Of a DNA stretch of 64,000 nucleotides, positions 35,236 to 44,230 are shown one piece after another. The stretch covers positions 2,721,501-2,785,500 of the forward strand of contig NZ_CP137852.1 in the NCBI RefSeq assembly GCF_033547095.1, given 5' to 3'. The stretch is from Sediminicoccus rosea. Its GTDB lineage: Bacteria > Pseudomonadota > Alphaproteobacteria > Acetobacterales > Acetobacteraceae. How positions within the stretch are numbered: the stretch's first letter is position 1; the number at the start of each line of letters is the position of its first letter. A program made the position numbers and the translations under genes. The notes beneath the pieces are model-generated. The model made no database searches and was not told the DNA's origin. It saw only the letters and a list, made by a program, of their open reading frames with translations.

Positions 35236-36446
35236 GTCCCGCCACCCATCATCCGGCCGATCACCGCGGGAATGCGCGCCAGCAGACCCAGCCGCTCCAC
35301 ATCCGCACCCGCATAGAGCGGCAATGCCATCGGCGGCACGCCGCGCCCCGAGATTTCGAGGCGGCCCAGTTCTTGCCCCTTCACCACCGGGGCCGGCACC
35401 GGCGCTTCGAAGCGGATGCGCGCCTGCAGGCTGTCCCGCCAGCCGCGCGGGACGGTCGCCACCACCTCGCGCCCGCCGATCAGCGGCACGGTGCGGCGCT
35501 CGCCCAGATGGACGGGCACCTCCTCGATCGTGTCGGCCGCGCGGAACAGGACGACATTGTCGAACTCGCGGAAGCCCCATTCCATGAGGCGCTCCGCCTC
35601 CTCGCCGCGCGCCCGCATGGTGGGCAGGCCGCCGACGACGAGGATCAGCCGACGCTCGCCACGCCGGACGCTGGCGGTCAGGCCGTAGCCCGCCTCCTCC
35701 GTATGGCCGGTCTTCAACCCATCGGCGCCGGCGACGCGGCCCAGCAGCGGGTTGCGGTTCTCCTGCGTGATGTTGTTCCAACGGAAGCTGCGCTCGCTGT
35801 AGAAGCGGTAGAATTCCGGATGGTCCACGATGATCCGCCGGGCCAGCGTGGCAAGGTCCCGCGCGGTCATCCGGTGCTCGGGGTCGGGCCAGCCGGTCGC
35901 GTTGCGGAAGGTGCTGGAGGTCAGGCCGATCTGCCGGCCCATCGTCGTGATCATCTCCGCGAAGGCGCGCTCGGAGCCGGAGATGTGCTCGGCGAAGACC
36001 ACGCAGGCGTCATTGCCCGACTGGATGATGACCCCGCGGGAGAGTTCCTCCACCGTGGCCGTGCTGCCGCGCTCCAGGAACATCTTGGAGCCGCCCATGC
36101 GCCAGGCGGCCTCGCTCACCGTGAGCGACTGGTCCATTCGCAGCCGGCCCGACTTCACCTGATCGAAGACCGCATACATCGTCATGAGCTTGGACATGGA
36201 GGCGGGCGGCATGCGCTCATCCGCCTGCTTGTTCAGCAGCGTGGCCCCGGTCTCGAAATCCACCAGCAGGACCGAGCGCGCGATGGTGTCCACCGGGCCG
36301 ATGGGCGATTGCGCCGGTGAACTCGGCGGTCCGGCCGGGCGGGCGGGCTGCTGGCGTTGCGGCTGGGCGGGGGGGCGGTTCTGCGCGAGGGCCGGGGCGG
36401 CAAGCCCGAGCCCGGCGGAGGCCCCGATCATGGTCCGGCGAAACAT
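35232..36446 (-). CDS. dacA: D-alanyl-D-alanine carboxypeptidase
   Basis: A 404-residue penicillin-binding protein of class C. The catalytic SMSK motif is at 83-86, SGN at 143-145 and KTG at 245-247. It has a signal peptide (MFRRTMIGASAGLGLAAPALA), a glutamine/proline-rich linker and a C-terminal beta domain of the DacA type. It trims the terminal D-Ala of peptidoglycan stem peptides in the periplasm. The ATG at 36446 starts the signal peptide. It is the gene just upstream of tmk, with a 4-base overlap. Confidence 0.94.
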   Translation of the reverse strand: MFRRTMIGASAGLGLAAPALAQNRPPAQPQRQQPARPAGPPSSPAQSPIGPVDTIARSVLLVDFETGATLLNKQADERMPPASMSKLMTMYAVFDQVKSGRLRMDQSLTVSEAAWRMGGSKMFLERGSTATVEELSRGVIIQSGNDACVVFAEHISGSERAFAEMITTMGRQIGLTSSTFRNATGWPDPEHRMTARDLATLARRIIVDHPEFYRFYSERSFRWNNITQENRNPLLGRVAGADGLKTGHTEEAGYGLTASVRRGERRLILVVGGLPTMRARGEEAERLMEWGFREFDNVVLFRAADTIEEVPVHLGERRTVPLIGGREVVATVPRGWRDSLQARIRFEAPVPAPVVKGQELGRLEISGRGVPPMALPLYAGADVERLGLLARIPAVIGRMMGGGT

Positions 36447-36488
36447 CTCAATTCCCTCGGCGACGAGTGCAGGCAATACGCCGCGGCT

Positions 36489-37346
36489 CTATTCCACCGC
36501 AAGCCGCAGGTCGGGCTGGCCCATGGCGATGGCGCGGGCGAGCGCCGCATCCGCCTCGGCGATGCTGGAATAGGGCCCGGAGCGCACGCGCCATTGCTGC
36601 TGCCGCCCGGGCGGGCCGAAGGGTTCCGCGCGGCCGCCGATGCGCGCCGCCTGGGCCTGGGCCAGGTCGCGGCGGAAGAATCGCCCTGCCTCCAGCCAGA
36701 TCCGGCCGGGATTGGGCACGCCCGGTATCACCTGCTCCGGCAGGCGCTCGGGCTCACGCGCGGTCGGGCCGGCGGCCTCGGCCATGGTGCGGGCCGCGGC
36801 CGGGGCGACTTGCGCTGCGCCGCGCGCGCCCTCGGGCGGGGCGAGCGATTCGCGCTCCACCCGGCCGACCGGCGCCGTCGCGATGGGCAGCGGCGCCGCC
36901 TGGCCCGCCAGCCCCTCGATCGCCGCGCGGGAGGCGTTGCCGTCCAGCACGATGCGCGCGCGGAACGGCCCTGCCGCCCCCAGAAGCTGCGCCGCCCGCG
37001 GCGAGACGGCGATGACCCGCCCCGCCTGGCTCGGTCCGCGGTCATTCACCCGAAGGCGGAGCGAGCGGCCATTGTCGAGGTTGGTGACGGTGACGATGGC
37101 GGGCAGTTGAAGCGTCCGGTGCGCGGCGACCATGCCGTTGGCGTCCCGCACCTCGCCATTGGCGGTCAGCCCCTCGGCGCGGGGCATGATGGCGGCGATG
37201 CCGCTCTCATCGAGCGCGAATTCCTCCTTGGGGTAGGCCCAGAGGCCACCGGCGCGGTAGGGCTCGCCCAGGAAGTATCTCGGCTGGGGCTGCGGCGGGG
37301 CCGCACAGCCAGCCAGGACCAAAAGCCCAAGGATTAAAAGCCTCAC
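36489..37346 (-). CDS. rlpA: RlpA family septal lipoprotein with SPOR domain
   Basis: A 285-residue lipoprotein: the signal peptide ends in the lipobox LAGC, followed by the RlpA double-psi barrel (AAHRTLQLPAIVTVTNL through LRVNDRGP, about 73-105) and a C-terminal SPOR domain (WRVRSGPYSSIAEADAALARA). RlpA is a lytic transglycosylase acting on denuded glycans at the division site. It overlaps the MltB-type gene by 4 bases and lies 42 bases upstream of dacA, forming a wall-remodelling operon. Confidence 0.9.
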   Translation of the reverse strand: MRLLILGLLVLAGCAAPPQPQPRYFLGEPYRAGGLWAYPKEEFALDESGIAAIMPRAEGLTANGEVRDANGMVAAHRTLQLPAIVTVTNLDNGRSLRLRVNDRGPSQAGRVIAVSPRAAQLLGAAGPFRARIVLDGNASRAAIEGLAGQAAPLPIATAPVGRVERESLAPPEGARGAAQVAPAAARTMAEAAGPTAREPERLPEQVIPGVPNPGRIWLEAGRFFRRDLAQAQAARIGGRAEPFGPPGRQQQWRVRSGPYSSIAEADAALARAIAMGQPDLRLAVE

Positions 37347-38323
37347 GCCACCCGATCCGACAGTAATCCTACAGCCGTCGCGTAGAAGTTGGACGGATTG
37401 TAGCGGCGGATCGCCATGAAGTTGGCGCCCACGACGAAGGCCTGGTCATCCCCGCGCGAAAGCCCAGGAATGACGATCGCCCAATCCCCGGGGCTGCCCG
37501 GCAGCCCGCCGCCGCTCGCCCGCACCACGCCCATCCGCGCCCATTCGGCCATGGCGCGGGGCTGCCGGTGGTCGGCCAGGGCGGTGTCGAAGCCGCGCGG
37601 CAGCAGCACCTCGAAGCCCCAGACCTCCCCTTCCCGCCAGCCGTTGCGGGCCAGGTAGTTGGCGATGGAGCCGAGCGCATCGGCCTTGCTGTCCCAGATG
37701 TCCCGCCGTCCGTCGCCGTCGAAATCAACGGCGAGGCGTTCGAAGCTGGTCGGCATGAATTGCGGGTGGCCCATGGCGCCGGCATGGCTGCCGCGCATCC
37801 GCTCGAAGCTGACATTGCCGGCATCGAGGATGCGCAGCGCCGCCAGCAGTTCCGCCCGGAAGAAAGCGGCCCGTCGGCCTTCCCAGGCCAGCGTGGCGAG
37901 CGCCTCGATCACGTTGAAATTGCCGGTGAACCCGCCGTAGTTCGTCTCCATCCCCCAGATGGCGACGATGACGCGCGCACTCACCCGGAAGCGGGACTGG
38001 ATGCCCTCCAGCAGGGTCCGGTTCTCGGCATAGGCGCGGCGCCCGGCCTCGACCCGCGTGGGAGAGAGGCGTGCATCGCGGTATTGCGGCCAGGTCTGGG
38101 TGAATTCGGCCTGTCGGCGGTCCAATTCCAGCACGCGCTCATTGGGGCGCAGGCCGCTCAGGGCCCGGTTCAGCGTGGCCGGCCGCACGCCGCCGCGGCG
38201 TGCCTCGGCGCGGACGCCATCGAGGAAGGCCTCGAAGCTCCCCTGCCCCCTTGCGTTGCGGGCCAGGGCCGGGGAGCCCAGGAGTGCCAAGAATCCAGCG
38301 GGCAGGACACGACGCTTCAACAT
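37343..38323 (-). CDS. mltB: Lytic murein transglycosylase, MltB family
   Basis: A 326-residue SLT-2-type transglycosylase. After the signal peptide (MLKRRVLPAGFLALLGSPALA) come the MltB features: IWGMETNYGGFTGNFNVIEALATLAW with the catalytic glutamate in GMETNYG, and GAMGHPQFMPTSF. It cleaves peptidoglycan strands, producing 1,6-anhydro ends, in the periplasm. The ATG at 38323 is the start of the signal peptide. It is the first gene of the wall cluster on the minus strand. Confidence 0.93.
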   Translation of the reverse strand: MLKRRVLPAGFLALLGSPALARNARGQGSFEAFLDGVRAEARRGGVRPATLNRALSGLRPNERVLELDRRQAEFTQTWPQYRDARLSPTRVEAGRRAYAENRTLLEGIQSRFRVSARVIVAIWGMETNYGGFTGNFNVIEALATLAWEGRRAAFFRAELLAALRILDAGNVSFERMRGSHAGAMGHPQFMPTSFERLAVDFDGDGRRDIWDSKADALGSIANYLARNGWREGEVWGFEVLLPRGFDTALADHRQPRAMAEWARMGVVRASGGGLPGSPGDWAIVIPGLSRGDDQAFVVGANFMAIRRYNPSNFYATAVGLLSDRVA

Positions 38324-38457
38324 GCAGGCTTGGTGCCATTTCCAGCCCCCCGCCGCAACGCGGAAGCGCGGCGGTCCGCCATCGCCACGGCGCATGGCGT
38401 CTGGTCGGTTCGGTAGGGCTATGGTTTGATCGCCAAAACCGCCTTGAGGATGACGCC

Positions 38458-39858
38458 ATGACCGCCGTGACAGCCACCTTCGCCCGCTATGCCGCGAATA
38501 TCCGCCATGAGGACCTGCCGGCCGAGGTCGAGACGCGGACGCGCTTCCTCATCCTGGACCTGCTCGGCAACATCGTCCGTGGCCGGCATGATGCCGAAAG
38601 CAGCCAGCCCCTGATGGCGGCCGCGCGGGCGATGGGCCTCGCCCACGGCAACCACGCCGTCTTCGGCGAGACCAGCCGCTGGTCCCCCGCGGGGGCCGCG
38701 CTGCTGAACGGCGCCTTCGCCCACAGCCTCGATTTCGACGACACGCATGCCGCGGGCACCCTGCACCCGGGCGCCCCGGTCATCCCGGCGGCCCTCGCCG
38801 CCGCCGAGATCTGCGGCGCCTCGGGCAAGGACATCATCGCCGCGATCGTGGCCGGCTATGAGGTGACGAACCGCCTGGCCGTGGCGCTTCCGGGCGGCGA
38901 CCATTACGACCGCGGCTACCATCCGACCGCCACCTGCGGCGTCTTCGGCGGGGCGGCGGCCGCCGGCCGCGTCTTTGGCCTCAGCGAGGCGCAGATCGCC
39001 GATGCGCTGGGCATCGCCCTCAGCCAATCGGCCGGGAGCCTGCAATTCCTCGCCAATGGGGCCTGGACCAAGCGGTTCCAGGTGGGCTGGGCGGCCATGG
39101 CCGGCCTCTCCGCGGCACTCCTGGCGCGCGAGGGCTTCCGCGGGGCTGCCGAGGCGCTTGAGGGCAAGGCCGGGTTCCTGCGCGCCTATGCGCCGAATCC
39201 GAACCCTGAGCGCGCCATCCGCAACCTGGGCACCGAGTTCGAGCTGATGGAGACGGCGGTGAAGCCCTATCCCTCCTGCCGCTACGGCCATGCCAATGTG
39301 GATGCGGCGCTGGCGCTGCGCGCCGAACACGGGCTGAAGGCCGAGGAGATCGAGAGCGTCACCATGGGCCTGCCCAACAAGGGCATGCTGCTGGTCGGCG
39401 CGCCACTGGCCTACAAGCAGCACCCGAAGAATGTGGTGGACGGCCAGTTCTCCGGCCCCTTCGTCGTCGCCTGCGCCCTCGCCCACGGCCATTTCGGATG
39501 GGACAGCTACCCGAAGATGGATGCGCCCGAGCTGCGCGCCCTCATGCCCAAGATCACCTGCGAGGAAGACCCCGAGATCCAGGCGGAGTTCCCGGCCAAC
39601 ATGTCGGGCAAGCTCACCATCCGCGCCCGCGGCCAGGTCTTCGTGAAGAAGGTGGTGGTCCCGAAAGGCGAGCCCGCGAACTTCCTGACTGAAGCCGAGC
39701 TGCGCGCGAAGTTCCATGGCCTGGCCGATGCCGTGCTCGGCGCCGAGGGCGCCAAGGCGCTGGCCGATGCGGTCGTGAGCCTCGCTTCCGCGCCGGATGT
39801 GCATGGACTGATGCGCCTCGGCGCGCCGCAGGCCGCGCTTCGCCTCGCCGGCGAATGA
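38458..39858 (+). CDS. MmgE/PrpD family protein
   Basis: A 466-residue protein with the MmgE/PrpD pattern: AHSLDFDDTHAAGTLHPGAPV, FGGAAAAGRVFGLSEAQIADALGIALS and PSCRYGHANVDAALALR. Related proteins include 2-methylcitrate dehydratase PrpD and the immune-responsive cis-aconitate decarboxylase; the substrate here is not known. The next gene starts within its last 4 bases (ATGA), so it forms an operon with the SDR gene. The ATG at 38458 starts the conserved domain; the long open frame upstream is antisense to mltB. Confidence 0.9.
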   Translation: MTAVTATFARYAANIRHEDLPAEVETRTRFLILDLLGNIVRGRHDAESSQPLMAAARAMGLAHGNHAVFGETSRWSPAGAALLNGAFAHSLDFDDTHAAGTLHPGAPVIPAALAAAEICGASGKDIIAAIVAGYEVTNRLAVALPGGDHYDRGYHPTATCGVFGGAAAAGRVFGLSEAQIADALGIALSQSAGSLQFLANGAWTKRFQVGWAAMAGLSAALLAREGFRGAAEALEGKAGFLRAYAPNPNPERAIRNLGTEFELMETAVKPYPSCRYGHANVDAALALRAEHGLKAEEIESVTMGLPNKGMLLVGAPLAYKQHPKNVVDGQFSGPFVVACALAHGHFGWDSYPKMDAPELRALMPKITCEEDPEIQAEFPANMSGKLTIRARGQVFVKKVVVPKGEPANFLTEAELRAKFHGLADAVLGAEGAKALADAVVSLASAPDVHGLMRLGAPQAALRLAGE

Positions 39859-40628
39859 GCGCGCGCGTCGCCCTCGTCACCGGGGGCGGGCGGGGCATCG
39901 GCCTCGCCACCGCGCGTCGCTTCCTCGAGGAGGGCTGGCAGGTCGCCCTCCTCGACGTGAATCCGGATGTGCTGGCGAGCGGGGTGGCGTCCCTCCCCTC
40001 GCCCGTTCTCGAACTCCTTTGCGATGTCTCGGATTCGGCGGCCGTCGCCGAGGCCATCCGCCGCGTGCGCGAGCGCTTCGGGCGGCTGGATTCGGTGGTG
40101 AACAACGCCGGCATCGCCATCTTCAAGCCGCTGCTGGAGACGACGGAGGAGGATTGGAGCCGCGTCCTCGCCGTCAACCTCACCGGGCCCTTCCTGATGA
40201 CGCAGGCGGCGGCGCCCCTGATGGCCGAGGGCGGCGGCGGCGCCATCGTCAACATCGCCTCCATCTCGGGCCTGCGTGCCTCCACGCTGCGCGTCGCCTA
40301 TGGCACCAGCAAGGCCGCGCTGATGCACCTGACCAAGCAGCAGGCCGTCGAGCTCGCTTCCCTTGGCATCCGCGTGAATGCGGTCGCACCCGGGCCGGTG
40401 GACACCGCCATGGCCAAGGCGGTCCATACCCCCGAGATCCGCGCCGACTACCACGCCGCCATGCCGCTCAACCGGTACGGCCTCGAGAGTGAGTTGGCGG
40501 CGGCCATCTTCTTCCTCTGCGGCGACCAGTCCCACTACATCACCGGCCAGGTCATCGCCGTGGATGGCGGCTTCGAGGCGACGGGCATCGGCCTGACCAC
40601 GCTGCGTGCCGAGCGGCGGAACCTCTGA
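39855..40628 (+). CDS. Short-chain dehydrogenase/reductase
   Basis: A 257-residue classical SDR. TGGGRGIG (10-17) binds the nucleotide, NNAG is present (VVNNAGIAIF), catalytic Ser is in INIAS-like IVNIASISG, and YGTSK carries Tyr and Lys. The Asp in LLDVNP after the second strand favours NAD. It starts inside the MmgE gene's last codons and overlaps the phosphoesterase gene by one base. The substrate is unknown. Confidence 0.92.
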   Translation: MSARVALVTGGGRGIGLATARRFLEEGWQVALLDVNPDVLASGVASLPSPVLELLCDVSDSAAVAEAIRRVRERFGRLDSVVNNAGIAIFKPLLETTEEDWSRVLAVNLTGPFLMTQAAAPLMAEGGGGAIVNIASISGLRASTLRVAYGTSKAALMHLTKQQAVELASLGIRVNAVAPGPVDTAMAKAVHTPEIRADYHAAMPLNRYGLESELAAAIFFLCGDQSHYITGQVIAVDGGFEATGIGLTTLRAERRNL

Positions 40629-41368
40629 TGCGCATCGCCGTCATCTCCGACATCCACGGCAACCTCATGGCGCTGGAGGCCGTGCTCTCGGACCTCGCGA
40701 GCCGGGGCGTGGATGCCACCATCAACCTGGGTGACTGCGTGGCCGGCCCGCTCTGGCCGCGCGAGACCTTCGAACTGCTGGCCGATCTCGGCATCCCGAC
40801 GGTGCGCGGGAATCACGACCGCTGGATCGTGGATCGCCCGGACGCCCAGATGCCGCCCGCGGGTCTCTTCGCGCGCCAGGCGCTGACCGAGGCGCAGCGC
40901 GCCACCCTGCACGCCCTGCCCGCCACGCTGCAATTCACGCCGGACATCCTGGCGGTGCATGGCACGCCCGCCGATGACAGCGCCTATCTGCTGGAGGAAA
41001 TGACGGAGGACGGACGCCTTGCCCCCGCCCGCCGCGCCCTCCTGGCCGAGCGCCTGGGCGAAGCGGCGGCCTCGCCCGTGGTGCTGTGCGGCCATTCGCA
41101 CCGGCAGGCGGTGGTGACGGGCCCGGGCGGCGGCATGATCCTGAACCCGGGCAGCGTGGGCTGCCCGGTCTTCGCGGATTCCCCGGCCGCGGCTGGGCTG
41201 GAGCATCGCTCGCCACATGCGCGCTATGCGGTGCTCACGCGCCACAATGGCCGTTGGGGGGCGGAACTGCTCGCGCTCGAGTATGACTGGGACGCGGCGG
41301 CACGCCGCGCGAATGAGCTGGGCTGGCCGCGCTGGGCGCGCGCGCTGGCCACCGGGAGCGTGGAATGA
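40628..41368 (+). CDS. Metallophosphoesterase family protein
   Basis: A 246-residue calcineurin-like phosphoesterase. The metal-binding motifs are SDIHGN, GDCV (GDxx), GNHDR and GHSH. The fold and length match the YfcE/diadenosine-type small phosphoesterases. It overlaps the SDR stop and the HpaI start (4 bases), so the four genes from 38458 to 42117 are a single transcription unit. The substrate is unknown. Confidence 0.9.
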   Translation: MRIAVISDIHGNLMALEAVLSDLASRGVDATINLGDCVAGPLWPRETFELLADLGIPTVRGNHDRWIVDRPDAQMPPAGLFARQALTEAQRATLHALPATLQFTPDILAVHGTPADDSAYLLEEMTEDGRLAPARRALLAERLGEAAASPVVLCGHSHRQAVVTGPGGGMILNPGSVGCPVFADSPAAAGLEHRSPHARYAVLTRHNGRWGAELLALEYDWDAAARRANELGWPRWARALATGSVE

Positions 41369-42117
41369 CCAACAGGATGAAGGCCCTTTTTGCGGCGGGG
41401 AAGCCGGCACTCGGCTGCTCGCTGATGTTTCCCTCGGCGCCCATCGTCGAGATGCTGGGCCATGCGGGCTTCGACTGGGTGCTGCTGGATTGCGAGCATG
41501 GTTCGCTCTCGCTCGCCGATGTGGAACTGATGTGCATGGCCGCCGATGCGGTGGGCATCACCGCCATCGGCCGGCCGCGGAGCAATTCGGCGGCCGATAT
41601 CCAGCAGATCCTGGACCGCGGCGTGGCGGGCGTGCAGATCCCGCACATCAACACGGCGGAGGATGCGCGCCGTGCCGTCGCCGCCGTGAAGTTCGGCCCC
41701 GGTGCCGGCCGTGGCATGGCGGCCGGCACGCGGCCGGATCGCTGGGGGATGGGTGCCAAGATGCCGGATTTCGCCGCGCAGGCGAACGCGCATTCGCTGG
41801 TCTGCGTGCAACTCGAGCACGAGGAGGCCATCGCCAATGCCGAGGAGATCCTGAAGGTCCCGGGCATTGATGTCTTTTTCATCGGCCCCTCCGACCTCTC
41901 GCAATCCATGGGGCATCCCGGCAATCCGAAGGCGCCGCCGGTCGCGGCCGCGATCGAGGCCACGCTCGCCCGCATCCGCGCCGCGGGGATGACGCCCGGC
42001 ATGCCCGCCACCACCGAGACGCTGCCTGAGGTGTTGGCAAGCGGCTGCCGCTATATTTACACCCACCTGCCGCGCGTGCTGGGCGCGGGCGCCAAGGGCT
42101 TCCTCAGCGCGCGGTGA
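41365..42117 (+). CDS. HpcH/HpaI aldolase family protein
   Basis: A 250-residue class II pyruvate aldolase. Catalytic features are DCEHGSLS, the metal site around VQLEHEEAI, and IPHINTAEDARRA. The family includes 4-hydroxy-2-oxoheptanedioate aldolase and 2-keto-3-deoxy-L-rhamnonate aldolase, cleaving a hydroxy-keto acid into pyruvate and an aldehyde. The exact substrate is not clear. It is the last gene before the tRNA-Ser locus. Confidence 0.9.
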   Translation: MTNRMKALFAAGKPALGCSLMFPSAPIVEMLGHAGFDWVLLDCEHGSLSLADVELMCMAADAVGITAIGRPRSNSAADIQQILDRGVAGVQIPHINTAEDARRAVAAVKFGPGAGRGMAAGTRPDRWGMGAKMPDFAAQANAHSLVCVQLEHEEAIANAEEILKVPGIDVFFIGPSDLSQSMGHPGNPKAPPVAAAIEATLARIRAAGMTPGMPATTETLPEVLASGCRYIYTHLPRVLGAGAKGFLSAR

Positions 42118-42170
42118 AGGGCGGACGGTGATTGACGGGTGGGCGCGATCCGCGCGACGAAGCGGCATCC

Positions 42171-42260
42171 GGACAGGTGGCCGAGTGGTTTAAGGCAGCG
42201 GTCTTGAAAACCGCCGTGGGGGTAACTCCACCGTGGGTTCGAATCCCACCCTGTCCGCCA
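42171..42260 (+). tRNA. tRNA-Ser (anticodon UGA), integration site
   Basis: A class II tRNA with a long variable arm. The acceptor stem is GGACAGG (42171-42177) with CCTGTCC (42250-42256), discriminator G and an encoded CCA. The anticodon stem GCGGT/ACCGC holds the loop CTTGAAA, so the anticodon is TGA at 42205-42207. The last bases of the gene form the left attachment site of the integrated element, and the tRNA remains complete. Confidence 0.96.
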
Positions 42261-42261
42261 G
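42245..42261 (+). repeat. attL, 17-bp tRNA-Ser 3' end
   Basis: CCCACCCTGTCCGCCAG at 42245-42261 covers the tRNA T-stem end, acceptor and CCA. The same 17 bases recur at 51591-51607. Such a direct repeat at the tRNA 3' end is the standard mark of tyrosine-integrase insertion; an integrase gene starts 160 bases later. Confidence 0.9.
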
Positions 42262-42308
42262 CCCTTCCCTCACGACACCCCCTCATAGCCCCATAAATCG
42301 CTGATTTA

Positions 42309-42328
42309 CCTCAAAAGAGGCCGATTTT
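42309..42328 (+). terminator. Possible terminator after tRNA-Ser
   Basis: CCTC-AAAA-GAGG followed by CCGATTTT, about 50 bases after the tRNA, is a short hairpin with a modest T run. It lies in the element side of attL, so it arrived with the element. Confidence 0.3.
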
Positions 42329-42386
42329 CCGGCCCTTCGGACCCCCTTTCGCATTCCGCTTGACCCACAGCGACCCATAAAGCTAT

Positions 42387-42402
42387 GGGGTCAAACTATG
42401 GG
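42387..42402 (+). repeat. Arm-type direct repeat, left
   Basis: GGGGTCAAACTATGGG at 42387-42402 recurs with one change at 51513-51528. Nearby inverted versions of the core (GACCCATA at 42372-42379) surround it. It is just upstream of the integrase start, where arm-type integrase sites usually sit. Inference. Confidence 0.45.
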
Positions 42403-42421
42403 ATTGGGAGGACACTTTTCC

Positions 42422-43690
42422 ATGGCTAAGGCGGCGGCGGGTCTGACGGTGGCGAAGGCGAAGTCTCTCCTGACCAAAGGCGAGCCTGGGAAGCATGCCG
42501 CCGGCGGCGGGCTCTACCTCATGGTGAAGAAGCCTGGCGTGGCGGTTTGGGCCTTCCGGTTCACGGTGGCCGGCAAGCTGCGCGAGATGGGCCTAGGGCC
42601 GGTGGACCTGGAAGGGCGCAGCGGTGGCGTCACGCTGCGCGAGGCCCAGGACCGGGCCGCGGACGCAAAGCGCCTCCTCCGCGATGGGGTGGACCCGATT
42701 GACCAGCGCAAGGCCGAGCGGGCGGCGAAGGCCGAGGCGGACCATTCGGGCAAGACCTTCAAGGAAGCGGCCGAGGCCTACATCGCCACCCATGGCACCG
42801 CTTGGCGGAACCCCAAGCACCGCGCCCAATGGGATGCGAGCCTGAAAACCTACGTCTTCCCCAAGATCGGCGAGAAGGCGGTGGGGCAGGTCACGCGCGA
42901 GAACGTGCTGGAGATCCTGCGGCCGATCTGGACGACGAAGCGCGAGACGGCCCGCCGGGTGCGGCAGCGCGTCGAAATGATCTTCGCCTTTGCCTCCGCA
43001 CAGGGCTGGCTGGAAGGCATAAACCCCACGCCTGACCCCAAGCTGGCCATGCTGCTTCTCGGCAAGGTGGCGAAGGACGTGAAGCACCACGCGGCGCTGC
43101 CGTGGCAGGAAATCGCCCCCTTCATGAAGCGGCTGCGCGCCCAAGGTGGGACCGCCGCGCGGGCCCTGGAGTTCACCATCCTGACCGCGGCGCGGACGGG
43201 CGAGGTCATCGGCGCGAAGTGGTCCGAGATTGATTTGCAGGCCGGCGTCTGGACGGTGCCGGGCGTGCGGATGAAGGCGAAGAAGGAGCATCGCGTCCCC
43301 CTCTCCGTCCCTGCCCTGGCGCTGCTGGCTTCCATGCTGCCCCTCAAGCCTGAGGAGGGCGATGGCTACGTCTTCCCTGGCCAGCGCAAGGGCAAGGGCC
43401 TGAGCAACATGTCCATGCTCAAGACCCTGGAGCGGATGAAGGCCGGCGAGATCACGGCCCATGGGTTCCGTTCGACGTTCCGCGATTGGGCGGGCGAGGC
43501 CACGGCGCATCCGCGCGAGGTGGTGGAGATGGCCCTGGCGCACACGATCGAGAACAAGGTGGAAGCGTCCTACCGGCGCGGCGATGCCTTCGAGAAGCGG
43601 CGCGTCCTGATGGATGAATGGGCCGCGTTCTGCGACCGCGAGCCCGGCGAGGTGGTGCCCCTGCGCCCGGTGGCAGCGGTGGTGGCCTGA
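42422..43690 (+). CDS. int: P4-type tyrosine integrase
   Basis: A 422-residue site-specific recombinase. After the DUF4102 N-terminal domain (AAGGGLYLMVKKPG) and SAM-like core-binding domain, the catalytic set is R258 (TAARTGEVIGAKW), H347-x-x-R350 (HGFRSTFRDW), H374 and Y384 (EASYRRGDAFEKRR). The ATG at 42422 is preferred over 42398 because GGGAGG lies about 10 bases before it. It inserts the element at the tRNA-Ser 3' end 160 bases upstream. Near-identical neighbours include P4-like integrases of genomic islands. Confidence 0.95.
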   Translation: MAKAAAGLTVAKAKSLLTKGEPGKHAAGGGLYLMVKKPGVAVWAFRFTVAGKLREMGLGPVDLEGRSGGVTLREAQDRAADAKRLLRDGVDPIDQRKAERAAKAEADHSGKTFKEAAEAYIATHGTAWRNPKHRAQWDASLKTYVFPKIGEKAVGQVTRENVLEILRPIWTTKRETARRVRQRVEMIFAFASAQGWLEGINPTPDPKLAMLLLGKVAKDVKHHAALPWQEIAPFMKRLRAQGGTAARALEFTILTAARTGEVIGAKWSEIDLQAGVWTVPGVRMKAKKEHRVPLSVPALALLASMLPLKPEEGDGYVFPGQRKGKGLSNMSMLKTLERMKAGEITAHGFRSTFRDWAGEATAHPREVVEMALAHTIENKVEASYRRGDAFEKRRVLMDEWAAFCDREPGEVVPLRPVAAVVA

Positions 43691-43784
43691 CGAGATCCGC
43701 GCCCGGCGGTTCCGGGCATCTGAGGGCGGCGGGTTCGGGTGCTGGAACACCCTGGCCCGCCTGACCGCGAGCATGGAGACGACC

Positions 43785-44219
43785 ATGAACGAGGCTGGAA
43801 TGCCGAATAGCGCAGGCCAAGGCGGGCAAGGGATGGCCGGCGGGGCGCTCGCTACCCTTCGGGCGCTGGCTGATGCCACCCGAACGCCCCCGCCCGCGAC
43901 CGGCAACGACGCGCGCCTAGTGGCGCTGCTGGCCGAGAGCCATGCGGCGGAAGCAGCGCATGGTGTGGCCTGCAACGCGACGGCCGATCTGTCGAACGCC
44001 GCGATTGATGAGGCGTTGGACCGTCTGACCGCGGTGCTCACCACCATGGCCGAGACGCCGGCCGACACCCTGCTTGGCATCGCCGTGAAGGCTGCTCGCA
44101 TCTGCTACACGCTGAACGATAACGGCGGGCACTCCATCGGGAGCGATGACGAGCTGGTGGCGCGAAGCATGGCCGAGGATATCGAGCGGCTTTTGCCCGG
44201 CCTTGGGCCCACGCTGTAG
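43785..44219 (+). CDS. Unknown element protein, 144 residues
   Basis: No family was recognised. The protein is mostly helical (ALATLRALADATR, AIDEALDRLTAVLTTMAE) and acidic at the end. The ATG at 43785 is preceded by GGAG at a 5-base spacing; 43773 is an alternative start four codons upstream. It is the second gene after the integrase. The length, base composition and position support a genuine gene of the element. Confidence 0.55.
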   Translation: MNEAGMPNSAGQGGQGMAGGALATLRALADATRTPPPATGNDARLVALLAESHAAEAAHGVACNATADLSNAAIDEALDRLTAVLTTMAETPADTLLGIAVKAARICYTLNDNGGHSIGSDDELVARSMAEDIERLLPGLGPTL

Positions 44220-44230
44220 GGCGGCGCGGC